Part shown: positions 36,265 to 45,680 of the stretch, in pieces
Position numbering within the stretch: position 1 is the first letter of the stretch
How the letters are laid out: each line of letters starts with the position of its first letter
NCBI RefSeq assembly: GCF_007845635.1
Contig: NZ_SELG01000033.1
Coordinates: 62,001 to 126,000 of the forward strand
DNA length: 64,000 nucleotides
Origin: Apibacter muscae
Lineage (GTDB): Bacteria > Bacteroidota > Bacteroidia > Flavobacteriales > Weeksellaceae
Direction of reading: 5' to 3'
Position numbers and translations under genes: made by a program
Notes under the pieces: generated by a model
Databases searched by the model: none
What the model was told of the DNA's origin: nothing
The model's input: the letters and a program-made list of their open reading frames with translations, nothing else

Positions 36265-37761
36265 TTATTTTTTAGTATAAGTGATTTCTAATTTTAATTT
36301 TTTATCCTCAGTTTCATTATTTCCGTAAAATACTAATCGGTAGGGCTGATATGCTCTTGTTGTTTTGGCATATGAAACATACTGATCTGAAGAATTTTTT
36401 TCAAAATTTCCAATACCAACCTTAATAAGGTCATTACTAGCATTTTTTTCTACAATACTTTTCACATATTGAGTAATGTTTAAAATATAATAGCCTGGAT
36501 TTATTTCTGTATTGTAAGGAGGATTGAAATTATAACCCGATAAACTTGAAAAACTAGTTATATCTGGTAAAAAAGAATTTTTAGTACTATTATACCCATA
36601 AATATAAATGGGTTTAGTTCCCGTAGTTTCTGCCACATTAAATTTTAACTGAGCATTAACAATTGCCCAATTTTTATGTAAGACTGAATCTCTAATGGCA
36701 GAAATCTGTGTTTCATCCAATTTAATAATCGCAGACGGACCTCCCATTCCTTGTAAAAACAATTTAGATTCTCCTTGTGTTATGTTGGGATTAAGCAGTT
36801 GTTCCTTCAATTGAGAGCTAGCGGTTGAATTGTCAAAAGTATATTCACCAAGCTCAGAATTAAATTCATTCCCCATGGTAAATTCATAAGTAGCATTTAC
36901 AAAATTATCAGCATTTGTGTTTTTGTATTTATAATAAGCCACTAATGTCATTGTGCTTCTTGAAAAATCAAACATGAAATGTGAACGATCATCAGCCGGA
37001 GAAATTCTTATTCCTTTAAAATATTGCACGAAGAGATCGTCATTACTTAGCTCTGGTGCACCTTTTTTATTAAAGAAGTTTTCTTTAAAATAGGTAGGAT
37101 CCAATCGTATTCTATAACCTGGCTTTGATTCAGTTGTAACTACAGCACCTCCACTAGTTTTTATTGAAATACTTGTAAGGGTTCCACCTAAGTTGGCAGT
37201 TCCTAACAAGTCACCTACGCTAACAACTTTATTAGAATACAAAGCCGATGAGGTAGTTTCTAAAAAAGTATTAATTCTATTAACGTTAATAGGCATAGGA
37301 GTTTCTGTGCTTCCTAAATAAGAGGTTAAAGGATATTTAGTAGTATATTTTAACGTGTCTGTTCCATTACCTGGTTTCAAAACGCTTGAAACCGTTCCTA
37401 AAGAAGCTCCAAAAGAGGGATTTATAGTTAAAACCACTGAATCAACTTCTTGTATATTTCCTTTAATCTCATGATTGGCAGCCAATCTAATCTGAGTATT
37501 AAACGAAGCTTTGGATTTTCCAAAGACATTATCTTCATACACACCAATTAAACCATTGGTTAATGTTGAATAATCTGCTCTAATAGTATCATTATTAGAT
37601 ACTGTGTAAGCTACTAAATCAACTGTAGTTTTCATACCTTTAGATTGATCTGGTATTAATCCTGCACCTATATCTGTTGAATCATTTTCACAGCTTAACA
37701 AAAAAGTTATTGATATTCCTGTTAATATCAATAACTTTATATTACTTTTAAGTATATTCAT
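36265..37761 (-). CDS. DUF4270 lipoprotein
   Basis: A 498-residue lipoprotein: the signal peptide ends in the lipobox FLLSC (Cys about residue 27), followed by ENDSTDIGAGLIPD, the typical opening of DUF4270. The rest is beta-rich and probably at the outer membrane. Function is unknown, though the gene is conserved in Flavobacteriia between the small glycogen synthase and glmS, as here. The gap to glmS is 13 bases and to glycogen synthase 7 bases, so the three form an operon. Confidence 0.85.
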   Translation of the reverse strand: MNILKSNIKLLILTGISITFLLSCENDSTDIGAGLIPDQSKGMKTTVDLVAYTVSNNDTIRADYSTLTNGLIGVYEDNVFGKSKASFNTQIRLAANHEIKGNIQEVDSVVLTINPSFGASLGTVSSVLKPGNGTDTLKYTTKYPLTSYLGSTETPMPINVNRINTFLETTSSALYSNKVVSVGDLLGTANLGGTLTSISIKTSGGAVVTTESKPGYRIRLDPTYFKENFFNKKGAPELSNDDLFVQYFKGIRISPADDRSHFMFDFSRSTMTLVAYYKYKNTNADNFVNATYEFTMGNEFNSELGEYTFDNSTASSQLKEQLLNPNITQGESKLFLQGMGGPSAIIKLDETQISAIRDSVLHKNWAIVNAQLKFNVAETTGTKPIYIYGYNSTKNSFLPDITSFSSLSGYNFNPPYNTEINPGYYILNITQYVKSIVEKNASNDLIKVGIGNFEKNSSDQYVSYAKTTRAYQPYRLVFYGNNETEDKKLKLEITYTKK

Positions 37762-37768
37762 AAAATAT

Positions 37769-38578
37769 TTAATGTTGAATATTTATTCCATTTGCTTCTC
37801 GATAAACTTCCTGAATGTCTTCATTCTGAATAAAATCAAACTTGGATTGTTCTAATTCATTGAAAAGCTCTTCCAACTCATTCAATAGAAGTTCTTCTCC
37901 TTTTACTACTACATCAGAAAATTTCATCGCTTCTTTTACAACATTAACGTAAGAATTGGAATTTAAGTATTTTAAATCATTCAAATCAATCTTATCATAT
38001 TCAAGAATATTTTTAAAATTCTCACTAAACACACCGCCTTCTCCATGATTATATACTGAAGATATAATTTTTATGTCACTAAAAAATGCATCGTTGGAAT
38101 AATTAGTCTTTAAATAGATAGGTAAAAAACTTGCCATCCAGCCGTGAATGTGTATTACATCTGGAATCCAATTTAATTTTTTTATGGTTTCTAGAACTCC
38201 TTTAGCAAAGAAAACGGATCTTTCATCATTGTCTTCAAACCATTGATTAAAATCATCTGAATAGGCAGATTTTCTTTTAAAATATTCTTGATTCTCAATA
38301 AAATAAACCTGCATTCTTTCTCCAGGAAGTGAAGCTACTTTAATTACCAATGGTTGATCTAAATCGTTGATGATTAAATTCATTCCCGACAGTCGAATAA
38401 CTTCGTGGAGTTGATATCTCCTCTCATTTATTAAACCAAATCTTGGCATAAAAATCCTAACATCTTTCCCTTGTGCAAACATCTGCTTTGCTGCATTGTA
38501 CACACCAGAAGATATAGGGTTTTCATTAAAGTAAGGAACTAATTCGGAAGTTACATGAAGTATTCTTTGTAAACTCAT
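37769..38578 (-). CDS. Glycogen/starch synthase catalytic-domain protein, short form
   Basis: A 269-residue protein matching only the N-terminal Rossmann half (GT5 'starch synthase catalytic domain') of glycogen synthase. Recognisable are the opening ILHVTSELVPYFNENPISSG, DVRIFMPRFG (about 34-43), and DVIHIHGWMASFLPIYLK (about 139-156). The C-terminal GT1-like half with the nucleotide-sugar site is absent. Short forms like this are typical of Flavobacteriia at this locus, so it is not a fresh truncation. Whether it is active as a glycosyltransferase is unclear. It is divergent from panC and heads an operon with DUF4270 and glmS. Confidence 0.82.
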   Translation of the reverse strand: MSLQRILHVTSELVPYFNENPISSGVYNAAKQMFAQGKDVRIFMPRFGLINERRYQLHEVIRLSGMNLIINDLDQPLVIKVASLPGERMQVYFIENQEYFKRKSAYSDDFNQWFEDNDERSVFFAKGVLETIKKLNWIPDVIHIHGWMASFLPIYLKTNYSNDAFFSDIKIISSVYNHGEGGVFSENFKNILEYDKIDLNDLKYLNSNSYVNVVKEAMKFSDVVVKGEELLLNELEELFNELEQSKFDFIQNEDIQEVYREANGINIQH

Positions 38579-38638
38579 TATTTTTAAAAAATGATTGTAA
38601 TAGTTGTTACAAAGTTACAAAAAATTAATGATATGTGC

Positions 38639-38646
38639 TATGTTTG
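38639..38646 (+). promoter_or_regulatory. Putative -7 element TATGTTTG for panC
   Basis: Fits TAnnTTTG, followed by C, 48 bases before the chosen panC ATG. Confidence 0.45.
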
Positions 38647-38694
38647 CATTATATATGGATTAGTTGCATTACTGCAACAAATAATTTTAAGATT

Positions 38695-39555
38695 ATGGTT
38701 ATATTAAGAAATAGGCAAGATTTATCAGACTTTTCTAGCTCAATAAATGATAAGCAACTTGCCCTTGGCTTCGTGCCAACTATGGGGGCTCTACATCAAG
38801 GACATCTTTCTCTAATTCAAAAATCCATAGAAGAAAACCAGTACACCCTCGCTAGTATTTATGTAAATCCAACTCAATTTAATGATATATCTGATTTTGA
38901 AAAATATCCTAAAACCGAACAGGAAGATATAAAAAAATTAGAAAGTATTGGTTGTGATGCCGTTTATATTCCTTCGAATCAAGATATGTATCCAGAGGGT
39001 TTAGAAATTGATGAATTTACTATTGGAACCTTAGGGGATTATATGGAGGGGCATTCACGACCGGGACATTTTGATGGTATGATTACTATAGTTAGACGTT
39101 TATTTCTACAAATTAAACCTTCTAAAGCCTATTTTGGTGAAAAAGATTTTCAACAACTTCAAATTATTAGAAAATTTGTTTACGATGAAAAACTTCCTAT
39201 AAAAATTATTGGAATGCCAATTTTTAGAGAAGACTCGGGTCTTGCTCTGAGTTCCAGGAACAGCCGTTTATCGGGTTCATTCAAAGAAGAAGCTTCATTC
39301 ATCTATCAATCTTTACTTAAAGCAAAAAAACTTATTGAAAATTGTAAACCTGTGAGTGAAGTTATTTCAGAAATTAAAGAATTGTATGATAGTTCAATCT
39401 TTAAACTGGATTATTTTATTATTGCTGAAGAGGAAAATCTAATCCCTGTTGAAAAATTAGAATCAAATAAAAGTTATAGAGCCTTTATAACTGTTTACGC
39501 TGGAGAAGTTAGGCTTATTGATAATATAAAATTAGATTTTAATAACTGCATTTAG
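38695..39555 (+). CDS. panC: Pantoate--beta-alanine ligase
   Basis: PanC condenses pantoate and beta-alanine with ATP to make pantothenate. The 286-residue protein (ATG 38695) has GFVPTMGALHQGHLSLI (about 25-41), the HIGH-like ATP site, then SIYVNPTQF, and YFGEKDFQQL (about 144-153), then SSRNSRLS. An upstream in-frame ATG at 38635 would add 20 residues that do not belong to the family and would overlap the promoter match, so it is rejected. The next gene begins one base after its stop. panD, often found here in relatives to supply beta-alanine, is missing. Confidence 0.94.
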   Translation: MVILRNRQDLSDFSSSINDKQLALGFVPTMGALHQGHLSLIQKSIEENQYTLASIYVNPTQFNDISDFEKYPKTEQEDIKKLESIGCDAVYIPSNQDMYPEGLEIDEFTIGTLGDYMEGHSRPGHFDGMITIVRRLFLQIKPSKAYFGEKDFQQLQIIRKFVYDEKLPIKIIGMPIFREDSGLALSSRNSRLSGSFKEEASFIYQSLLKAKKLIENCKPVSEVISEIKELYDSSIFKLDYFIIAEEENLIPVEKLESNKSYRAFITVYAGEVRLIDNIKLDFNNCI

Positions 39556-39556
39556 A

Positions 39557-40579
39557 ATGAATAAAAAGATTAAAACTACTCTAACCGTCTTAGTATCTAT
39601 AATTGTAGCCGGAGGTCTTATGCTATTAGTCGCAAAAAGTTTAGGTGGAAACTTTGTTGAAAAAACAATATCTGTAGTTAAAAGGGCAAACTATCTATGG
39701 ATTGGTTTAGCCGCTTGTTTTGGCTTAGGAGCTTATTTTCTTAGAGCAATTCGTTGGAATTTACTATTAGAGCCCATGGGATATAAGATTCATAATTCAA
39801 ATGCATTATGGACTTTATCTTTTGGTTACTTCCTAAATTTAGGCATACCACGAATGGGAGAAATAGGTAGAGCAACTGCACTTCAAACGGTTGAAAATGT
39901 TCCTTTTTCAAAATCTTTTGGTACGATTGTAACAGAAAGGGTTATTGATCTTCTTTTTATGCTTCTTTTTTTATTATTAGCTTTCATTTTTAATTATTCA
40001 TCCTTATTATCTGCCATTAGTATCTCCATAAGTTCTAATGATAAACCTATTGAAATCAATTATACAATTTTATATATTATAGGTTTTACTACTTTATTAC
40101 TATTTTCTTTAATTCTAATTTTAAGAAAAAAGCTTTTACAGCTATCAGTAGTAAATAAAATAATAAGCCTATTAAAAGGAATTCTTACTGGACTTATTTC
40201 AATTGTAAAAGTAAAACAAAAACTCAAATTCACACTTTTAACCATAGGAATATGGGTGTGCTATTTTTTTGCTTCTTATTTAATTGTATTTGCGTTACCT
40301 GAAACTTCTTTCATTTCTATACAAACCGGATTTTATTTGCTTGCAATTGGCTCTCTAGGTATGATGCTACCTGCTTCTGGGGGTATTGGCGCGTACCACG
40401 GTGCTATGATGATTGGATTTTCTGCTTTATTCTTAAGCTTAGATAAATCTGCATCGGAAGGGAAAGACATAGGATATTCTTATGCTATACTTTCTCATAG
40501 CTTGCAAATGGTTATTATGATTGTTATGGGACTAATATCCGTTGTAATGCTTGCCAGAAATAAAAAAACAAAAAAATAA
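39557..40579 (+). CDS. Lysylphosphatidylglycerol synthase-like transmembrane protein
   Basis: A 340-residue inner-membrane protein of the UPF0104/AglD/LPG_synthase_TM family, with about eight hydrophobic helices and family motifs RAIRWNLLLEPMG (about 64-76), GYFLNLGIPRMGEIGRA (about 95-111) and LPASGGIGAYHGAMM (about 271-285). Members act as lipid flippases or sit beside aminoacyl-lipid synthases; there is no lysyl-transferase domain here, so it does not make lysyl-PG by itself. It begins one base after panC stops and follows panC in Flavobacteriia generally. Role unknown. Confidence 0.85.
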   Translation: MNKKIKTTLTVLVSIIVAGGLMLLVAKSLGGNFVEKTISVVKRANYLWIGLAACFGLGAYFLRAIRWNLLLEPMGYKIHNSNALWTLSFGYFLNLGIPRMGEIGRATALQTVENVPFSKSFGTIVTERVIDLLFMLLFLLLAFIFNYSSLLSAISISISSNDKPIEINYTILYIIGFTTLLLFSLILILRKKLLQLSVVNKIISLLKGILTGLISIVKVKQKLKFTLLTIGIWVCYFFASYLIVFALPETSFISIQTGFYLLAIGSLGMMLPASGGIGAYHGAMMIGFSALFLSLDKSASEGKDIGYSYAILSHSLQMVIMIVMGLISVVMLARNKKTKK

Positions 40580-40741
40580 CATCTGATTTACAGTTCAATA
40601 GATATTACTTGAATATCAATTAATCAATTACAATTACTGTTTCAAGCAATAAAATAAAAACATTGAATGCTTACCTTTAGTTATTTATATAATTTAGCAT
40701 TAAATATTCATTAATTATTTTTAGATTCAGAAATTAAAAAT

Positions 40742-40775
40742 AAAAAAAGGATACTTACTTAAGTATCCTTTTTTT
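40742..40775. terminator. Bidirectional terminator between convergent genes
   Basis: Perfect 16-bp inverted repeat: arms 40742-40757 and 40760-40775, with A run before and T run after. It can end both the panC operon and the minus-strand rplY operon. Confidence 0.85.
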
Positions 40776-40791
40776 ATTTTTAAAAATTGTA

Positions 40792-41412
40792 TTAATTAGT
40801 TCCTTCCGCATTTTCATTTGCTGAACTTTCTCCATTTTCTTCATCATCGTCATCAGCTCCTGCCTTAACTGTACGTGAAGTTTTAACCGCTACAACCACT
40901 GTGTTGTCTGGATGTAGGATTTGAAATTTGTCATTTTTAAGTTTAGCAACTTCAAACTTATGACCAACATTTAAAGGCGTTACATCTATAACTATTTCAT
41001 CTGGCAAATTAACCGGAATCGCTCTTACCTTTAATTTTCTTAAGTTTACTCGTAGTACCCCTCCTCTAACAACACCTTTAGATCTACCTGTTGTAATTAC
41101 AGGAACTTCAATTGATACAGGCTTGTCTGGATTTAACTCATAAAAATCTGCATGTATAATTCTATCAGTTACTGGATGAAATTGCACATCTTGTAAAATT
41201 GCATCTATCTTTCTTCCATCAACTTCTAAAGTAACTGTGTGTGCTTCGGGAGTATAAACTAAGTTTTTAAAACTTTTTTCATCTGCTGAGAAGTGTAATA
41301 CTTCTTTTTCTCCATAAACAACACAAGGAACTTTTTCAGCATTACGTAGAGCTTGGGATGACTTTTTACCTACGCTTTCTCTTTTTTCCCCTTGAATTGT
41401 AATTGATTTCAT
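40792..41412 (-). CDS. rplY: 50S ribosomal protein L25/general stress protein Ctc
   Basis: A 206-residue protein of the long TL5/CTC type. It binds 5S rRNA through its N-terminal L25 domain (about 1-90, opening SITIQGEKRESVGKKSSQALR). A C-terminal beta domain (about 95-180) follows, then an acidic, low-complexity tail (DDDDEENGESS) of a type common in Bacteroidetes. It starts three bases after prs ends, so the two share an operon; prs-rplY is a widely conserved pair. Confidence 0.95.
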   Translation of the reverse strand: MKSITIQGEKRESVGKKSSQALRNAEKVPCVVYGEKEVLHFSADEKSFKNLVYTPEAHTVTLEVDGRKIDAILQDVQFHPVTDRIIHADFYELNPDKPVSIEVPVITTGRSKGVVRGGVLRVNLRKLKVRAIPVNLPDEIVIDVTPLNVGHKFEVAKLKNDKFQILHPDNTVVVAVKTSRTVKAGADDDDEENGESSANENAEGTN

Positions 41413-41415
41413 ATT

Positions 41416-42351
41416 TTATATTAAAAATTTTTTACTTATAGATTCTCTATTATGAACAAGATTCATTATCTCTCCAAAAAGAGGTGCACAAGATAAGACT
41501 TTTATTTTGTCTACCAAATTATTTTTTAATGGTATTGAATCTGTGACAATTACTTCTTCTAATCTTGAATTATTAATTCGTTCGTAAGCTCCTCCAGAGA
41601 GAATAGGATGAGTTGCCATAGCTCTAACACTTAGTGCGCCGGATTCCATAATAATATCAGCAGCCTTTGTTAGAGTACCGGCTGTATCAATCATATCATC
41701 TATTAGAATAACGTTTCTATCTTTAACGTCTCCAATTAAAATCATATAATCAATATTATTAGCCTTTTTTCTTTCTTTATAACAGATTACTACGTCAGCA
41801 TTTAAATGACTGGCATAGGTTCTCGCTCTTTTAGCTCCTCCCATATCCGGAGATGCTATTGTTAAATTTTTTAAATTTAATGAACGTACATAATTCACAA
41901 AGATGTTGGATGCAAATAAATGATCCACCGGTATTTCAAAAAAACCTTGAATTTGATCTGCATGCAAATCCATGGTCATTATACGCGTCGCTCCGGCAGC
42001 ACTTAGTAAATTGGCTACCAACTTAGCTCCTATAGGTACTCTAGGTTTATCCTTCCTATCTTGCCTAGCCAAACCAAAATATGGAATCACTGCTGTAATT
42101 TTATCAGCAGAAGCTCGTTTAGCAGCGTCAATCATCAATAACATTTCCATTAAATTATCTGCAGGTGGAAAGGTTGATCCTATGATAAAAACTCTTGAAC
42201 CTCTTACAGATTCTTCTAAACATGGTTGATATTCTCCATCACTAAAATCAAAAAAGCTCATTTTTCCTAATGGCATTCCATAACTTTGTGATATTTTTTC
42301 TGCTAAAGTTACATTTTCTCTGGTAGAGAAAATATGTACCGGTTGACTCAT
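41416..42351 (-). CDS. prs: Ribose-phosphate pyrophosphokinase
   Basis: Prs makes PRPP from ribose-5-phosphate and ATP, feeding nucleotide, His, Trp and NAD synthesis (NadC in this window uses PRPP). The 311-residue protein has the catalytic KERKKANN stretch (about 194-201, replacing the usual flexible loop with KxR), the FGLARQDRKDKPRVPI loop (about 96-111), and the PRPP-binding signature VILIDDMIDTAGT (about 214-226). Size and motifs are typical of class I enzymes. It precedes rplY by three bases. Confidence 0.95.
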   Translation of the reverse strand: MSQPVHIFSTRENVTLAEKISQSYGMPLGKMSFFDFSDGEYQPCLEESVRGSRVFIIGSTFPPADNLMEMLLMIDAAKRASADKITAVIPYFGLARQDRKDKPRVPIGAKLVANLLSAAGATRIMTMDLHADQIQGFFEIPVDHLFASNIFVNYVRSLNLKNLTIASPDMGGAKRARTYASHLNADVVICYKERKKANNIDYMILIGDVKDRNVILIDDMIDTAGTLTKAADIIMESGALSVRAMATHPILSGGAYERINNSRLEEVIVTDSIPLKNNLVDKIKVLSCAPLFGEIMNLVHNRESISKKFLI

Positions 42352-42436
42352 TTATGCTTATTAAAATTTTTACCCAAAAACAATGACACAAATTTATAAT
42401 TTTTTCAGATATAGACTAATTATTGCAAATAAATTT

Positions 42437-43948
42437 CTAAGGAAAGTCTACGCCTTTGTAATTATTAGGATTTACTTTAGGTAAATTTGATAAATATTTT
42501 TTGTTAATAGACTCTATAAATTCATTAGCAATAAAGGCATATCCTCTACCTGAAGGGTGAACCCCGTCTAAAGAGAAAGCTCCTCCTGTAACAAATTTAC
42601 TTGTATAGTTAACTCCATCATATGTAATCCCTGATTTTTTGCTTAAATCATTCATCAGCTTATTGACATCTACAAATGCTAAATTATATTGTTCTGCGTA
42701 ATTCTTTATTATATTGTTGAATGCGATTGTTGCCTGTTTTATTAGATTTACTTCTACTTCTGTTAGTACCCATTGGTCTTCCAATGGATATGTTACCCCA
42801 TTAATGGATTGTTCTGCTAGAACACCATCTTTTATAGCTTCTTGATTGGGCTTTCCAAGAATTGAGCTTACTGTTAATAACAAATAATCCTTTGAATTTG
42901 CTGGTCTAGATTGTCCATACAACTTTCCTAGAAAATTTGCTTGCTGTGATGGGATTCCTTTGGATATTAATACATTTGACAATTGTTGACTTAAATCTTT
43001 AATTGATTTATCTTTAATTAATACCGGATTTGCTTGTGTTGATGAATACACAATTTTTCTTTCCGGGTAACCTAAAGCTTCAAAAATTTGATTCAACTGT
43101 GAATATGAAGTATTAATTTTATCTATTTGATTTGGATCACTTGCTGTAAGTGCTTGAGGGGATAATGGGTTGAATGGAACAGTTGTAAAAAAAGGAATAC
43201 TGGTTACGTCTGGTATATTCGCAACTACTCCTTTAGCACCTCCTGAAGTTAGGGTTTGTACTAATGTTTTATAAGCAGAATCAAAAGTAGAAATATCTGT
43301 AATTGGATTGGTGCCGTCCCCTCCAGAGGTAGCATAACCCAATACATCATTATTTCCTATCCACAATGAAAAAAAAGTTGGATTCTGCAACATTGCATCA
43401 GATAAAACTGAGGACTCTGGTGAAGATGCAAAACGTACAAAGTATGGATTTGCTTCTTGAGATTGTAATTTGTTAGGATTTCCATACCCCGAAACTATCA
43501 AATGAAATGATTTAGCTCCCGGAACTCCCATATTTTGAAAAGGCCCTTCAGAATATAAATTATTTATGGTTGTGCTTGCATTATCAGGGGCTGTTACTGG
43601 AGATAAACTACCATTTACTACTGCTAATATTTTTTTATTTTCAACTTTCAGCATGGGTATCCCCCCTAATTCATCATTCATATAAGGAACTTTAAAATCA
43701 CCTCCTCCAGCGTATTTCATTTGAGTGGCTAACATAACTGGGTATGATTCTTTTTGACCTGATATATATAAAGCGTTATCTCTATAACCTGAAGTTAGTG
43801 AATTCCCTAACGCAACATATCTTGAAAAATCTGCCTGTCCTTTTTGAATAGCTACATCTGAGACATCCTCATCAAAACTATTTTTACAAGAATGTACGAT
43901 TAATACTAATATAGGTAATAGAAAGAGATATAAATATTTTTTTTTCAT
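42437..43948 (-). CDS. SGNH/GDSL-hydrolase lipoprotein
   Basis: A 503-residue lipoprotein with lipobox IVHSC (Cys about residue 21). It has an SGNH-hydrolase fold: block I GNSLTSGY (about 48-55), which supplies the nucleophile serine, an oxyanion Asn in WIGNNDVLGY (about 196-205), and block V DGVHPSGRGYAFIANEF (about 469-485) with the catalytic Asp and His. It probably hydrolyses ester-linked substrates at the cell surface or periplasm. It starts 13 bases after the FadL-type gene ends, so the pair may handle a common hydrophobic substrate. Confidence 0.88.
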   Translation of the reverse strand: MKKKYLYLFLLPILVLIVHSCKNSFDEDVSDVAIQKGQADFSRYVALGNSLTSGYRDNALYISGQKESYPVMLATQMKYAGGGDFKVPYMNDELGGIPMLKVENKKILAVVNGSLSPVTAPDNASTTINNLYSEGPFQNMGVPGAKSFHLIVSGYGNPNKLQSQEANPYFVRFASSPESSVLSDAMLQNPTFFSLWIGNNDVLGYATSGGDGTNPITDISTFDSAYKTLVQTLTSGGAKGVVANIPDVTSIPFFTTVPFNPLSPQALTASDPNQIDKINTSYSQLNQIFEALGYPERKIVYSSTQANPVLIKDKSIKDLSQQLSNVLISKGIPSQQANFLGKLYGQSRPANSKDYLLLTVSSILGKPNQEAIKDGVLAEQSINGVTYPLEDQWVLTEVEVNLIKQATIAFNNIIKNYAEQYNLAFVDVNKLMNDLSKKSGITYDGVNYTSKFVTGGAFSLDGVHPSGRGYAFIANEFIESINKKYLSNLPKVNPNNYKGVDFP

Positions 43949-43961
43949 CGTTTTTTAAATT

Positions 43962-45209
43962 TTAAAATGGATTCCAAGTTAATCCTAGTCCAACAATAAA
44001 GCTACTTAAGTTAGCTTCTCCACTAAAGTTATAAAATTCGTTATTAAATTTCCTTGACTTTCCTACATAGTAAATTCCAGATAAGTCAACCATTAGTTTT
44101 TTATTATAAAAACTATAACCTACTCCACCTGTAACAGCATTATTATTCGTACTAGGTGTTTCCGGACTCCAATAATTTGACCTTACAGGAGATTGATCGT
44201 AATAGTATCCTAAACGAACGGCTAAATCCTTAGTTGCTAAGTATTCTCCACCTATTCTAAAGGTATTTGAATTTTTAAATTTTTTGGGTGCCATTGAAAC
44301 AGTAGGATCATTTTCTAAGTTACCCACCTGATTCTTTTTAAAGTTAAAGGTTAAATTTTCATATCTGTTCCACCCGGAAACATTCCAATCGGCGGATATA
44401 GATAATTTTGGTAATACTCTATAAGTTAGCCCAAGTGTAAATTCTGAAGCTAAAGGTAGTGTTGCACTAAACTGGTCTGTTGACGTTAAAAAGGGACTTT
44501 TCCCAACCAATGAAGAAGGAATATCAAATTCAGCTTTTCCTTTTTTTGCTTTCATATCAACTTTTGATCGATATGCTACGCTGATATCTAATTTGTCAGT
44601 GGGTCTTAGATACACTCCTACATTAAACCCGTTACCGGATGCATTTTTATCTTCTAACTTCATATGTCCATTTACGGGTGTTAATGATTTTTGTAAGTTT
44701 ACGTTCCCTGTAGCATATATAACCCCTGCACCCACACTTATCCAATTATTAAACCTATAGGCAACCGTAGGTTGTATATAAAAAGCTTGAAGTTCAATTT
44801 TGTTGATTAAATCTTTTCCTGCCCAATCTCTCCCCCAATTAACTGTGCTTCCAAAAGGTGTTGTAATACTTAAAGCTACAGAAATTTGATTGGTTGCTTT
44901 GTAAGCCACATTAAATGTCATTGGTGTGCTAATTGGATTGTCTGTACTTGCCTTATAATGGGTTTGTAAATTTTGATAATTTACTTTGGTTCCTACTAAA
45001 AAACCTCCGGAGGATATACTCAGTTTAGAAGGGATAAATGCTATTCCTCCGGGATTAAAGAAAGCAACGCTTGCATCTCTTACATGTGCACTAGTATGCG
45101 CCATAGCTGCTTGTCTTACCCCTTGCAATGATACTCTAAAACCTCCAGCTTGTACCATTGAAATCATGATTATGAATATAAATATTAATAAATGCTTTTT
45201 ATTTCTCAT
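43962..45209 (-). CDS. OmpP1/FadL/TodX-family outer-membrane channel
   Basis: A 415-residue protein with a signal peptide (about 1-21) and the FadL family's plug opening GGFRVSLQGVRQAAMAHTSAH (about 22-42, with a break at 41). It is followed by NPGGIAFIP and about 14 predicted beta strands ending in aromatic NPF. FadL-type channels admit long-chain fatty acids or aromatic compounds across the outer membrane. It is the first gene of an operon with the SGNH lipoprotein, consistent with ester hydrolysis coupled to uptake (inference). Confidence 0.9.
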   Translation of the reverse strand: MRNKKHLLIFIFIIMISMVQAGGFRVSLQGVRQAAMAHTSAHVRDASVAFFNPGGIAFIPSKLSISSGGFLVGTKVNYQNLQTHYKASTDNPISTPMTFNVAYKATNQISVALSITTPFGSTVNWGRDWAGKDLINKIELQAFYIQPTVAYRFNNWISVGAGVIYATGNVNLQKSLTPVNGHMKLEDKNASGNGFNVGVYLRPTDKLDISVAYRSKVDMKAKKGKAEFDIPSSLVGKSPFLTSTDQFSATLPLASEFTLGLTYRVLPKLSISADWNVSGWNRYENLTFNFKKNQVGNLENDPTVSMAPKKFKNSNTFRIGGEYLATKDLAVRLGYYYDQSPVRSNYWSPETPSTNNNAVTGGVGYSFYNKKLMVDLSGIYYVGKSRKFNNEFYNFSGEANLSSFIVGLGLTWNPF

Positions 45210-45399
45210 ATAATTTAAAATTCTCTAAACTTTGAAAGCAAAACTATTAGTAATTTTAATAAATTATTAAAATATTAGCTAATATTTTCAGTTATAATAA
45301 GATATATTAATAAAATATTGAATTATTTTTTATGTATTCACAATTATCATATATACTATATAGATTCAAATTTTATTTATATTAAATCTAAATAATTTT

Positions 45400-45407
45400 T
45401 ATATTTG
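45400..45407 (+). promoter_or_regulatory. Putative -7 element TATATTTG for feoAB
   Basis: Fits TAnnTTTG, followed by C, 25 bases before the feoA ATG. No clear Fur box was found around it. Confidence 0.5.
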
Positions 45408-45432
45408 CAATCAATTCACTTTGAGTCAATCT

Positions 45433-45672
45433 ATGAACCCTCAATCATTATCCTTATTAAAACCTTCTGAAAAAGCAATAGTAATTGGTTTTTCAGAGGA
45501 AGATATTCCTGCGAAAATATTAGAAATGGGTATTGTACCTGGAGTTTCCATCTCTCTTATAAGAAAAGCTCCATGGAATGGTCCTCTATACATAGAATAT
45601 GGGAATGAGAAAAGCATTATTATGCTAAGAAAAGAAGAGGCAAAATGTATTCTTATTGAGGTAAAATCTTAA
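45433..45672 (+). CDS. feoA: Ferrous iron transport protein A
   Basis: A 79-residue SH3-like FeoA protein (ATG 45433), a small cytoplasmic partner of FeoB. The family pattern is visible: hydrophobic start, ILEMGIVPGVSISLIRKAPW (about 35-54), and a closing I-x-L-R-K-E-E-A. A TTG four codons earlier is in frame but overlaps the spacing expected for the start site, so the ATG is chosen. feoB follows after eight bases. Confidence 0.9.
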   Translation: MNPQSLSLLKPSEKAIVIGFSEEDIPAKILEMGIVPGVSISLIRKAPWNGPLYIEYGNEKSIIMLRKEEAKCILIEVKS

Positions 45673-45680
45673 ATTTTATA

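Noticed and set aside
37769-38578. Glycogen synthase as a recently truncated pseudogene
   Set aside because: The short form at this exact locus is typical of Flavobacteriia and the operon spacing is normal.
45241-45432. Fur box ahead of feoAB
   Set aside because: AT-rich tracts resemble parts of the consensus but no convincing 19-bp palindrome was found.
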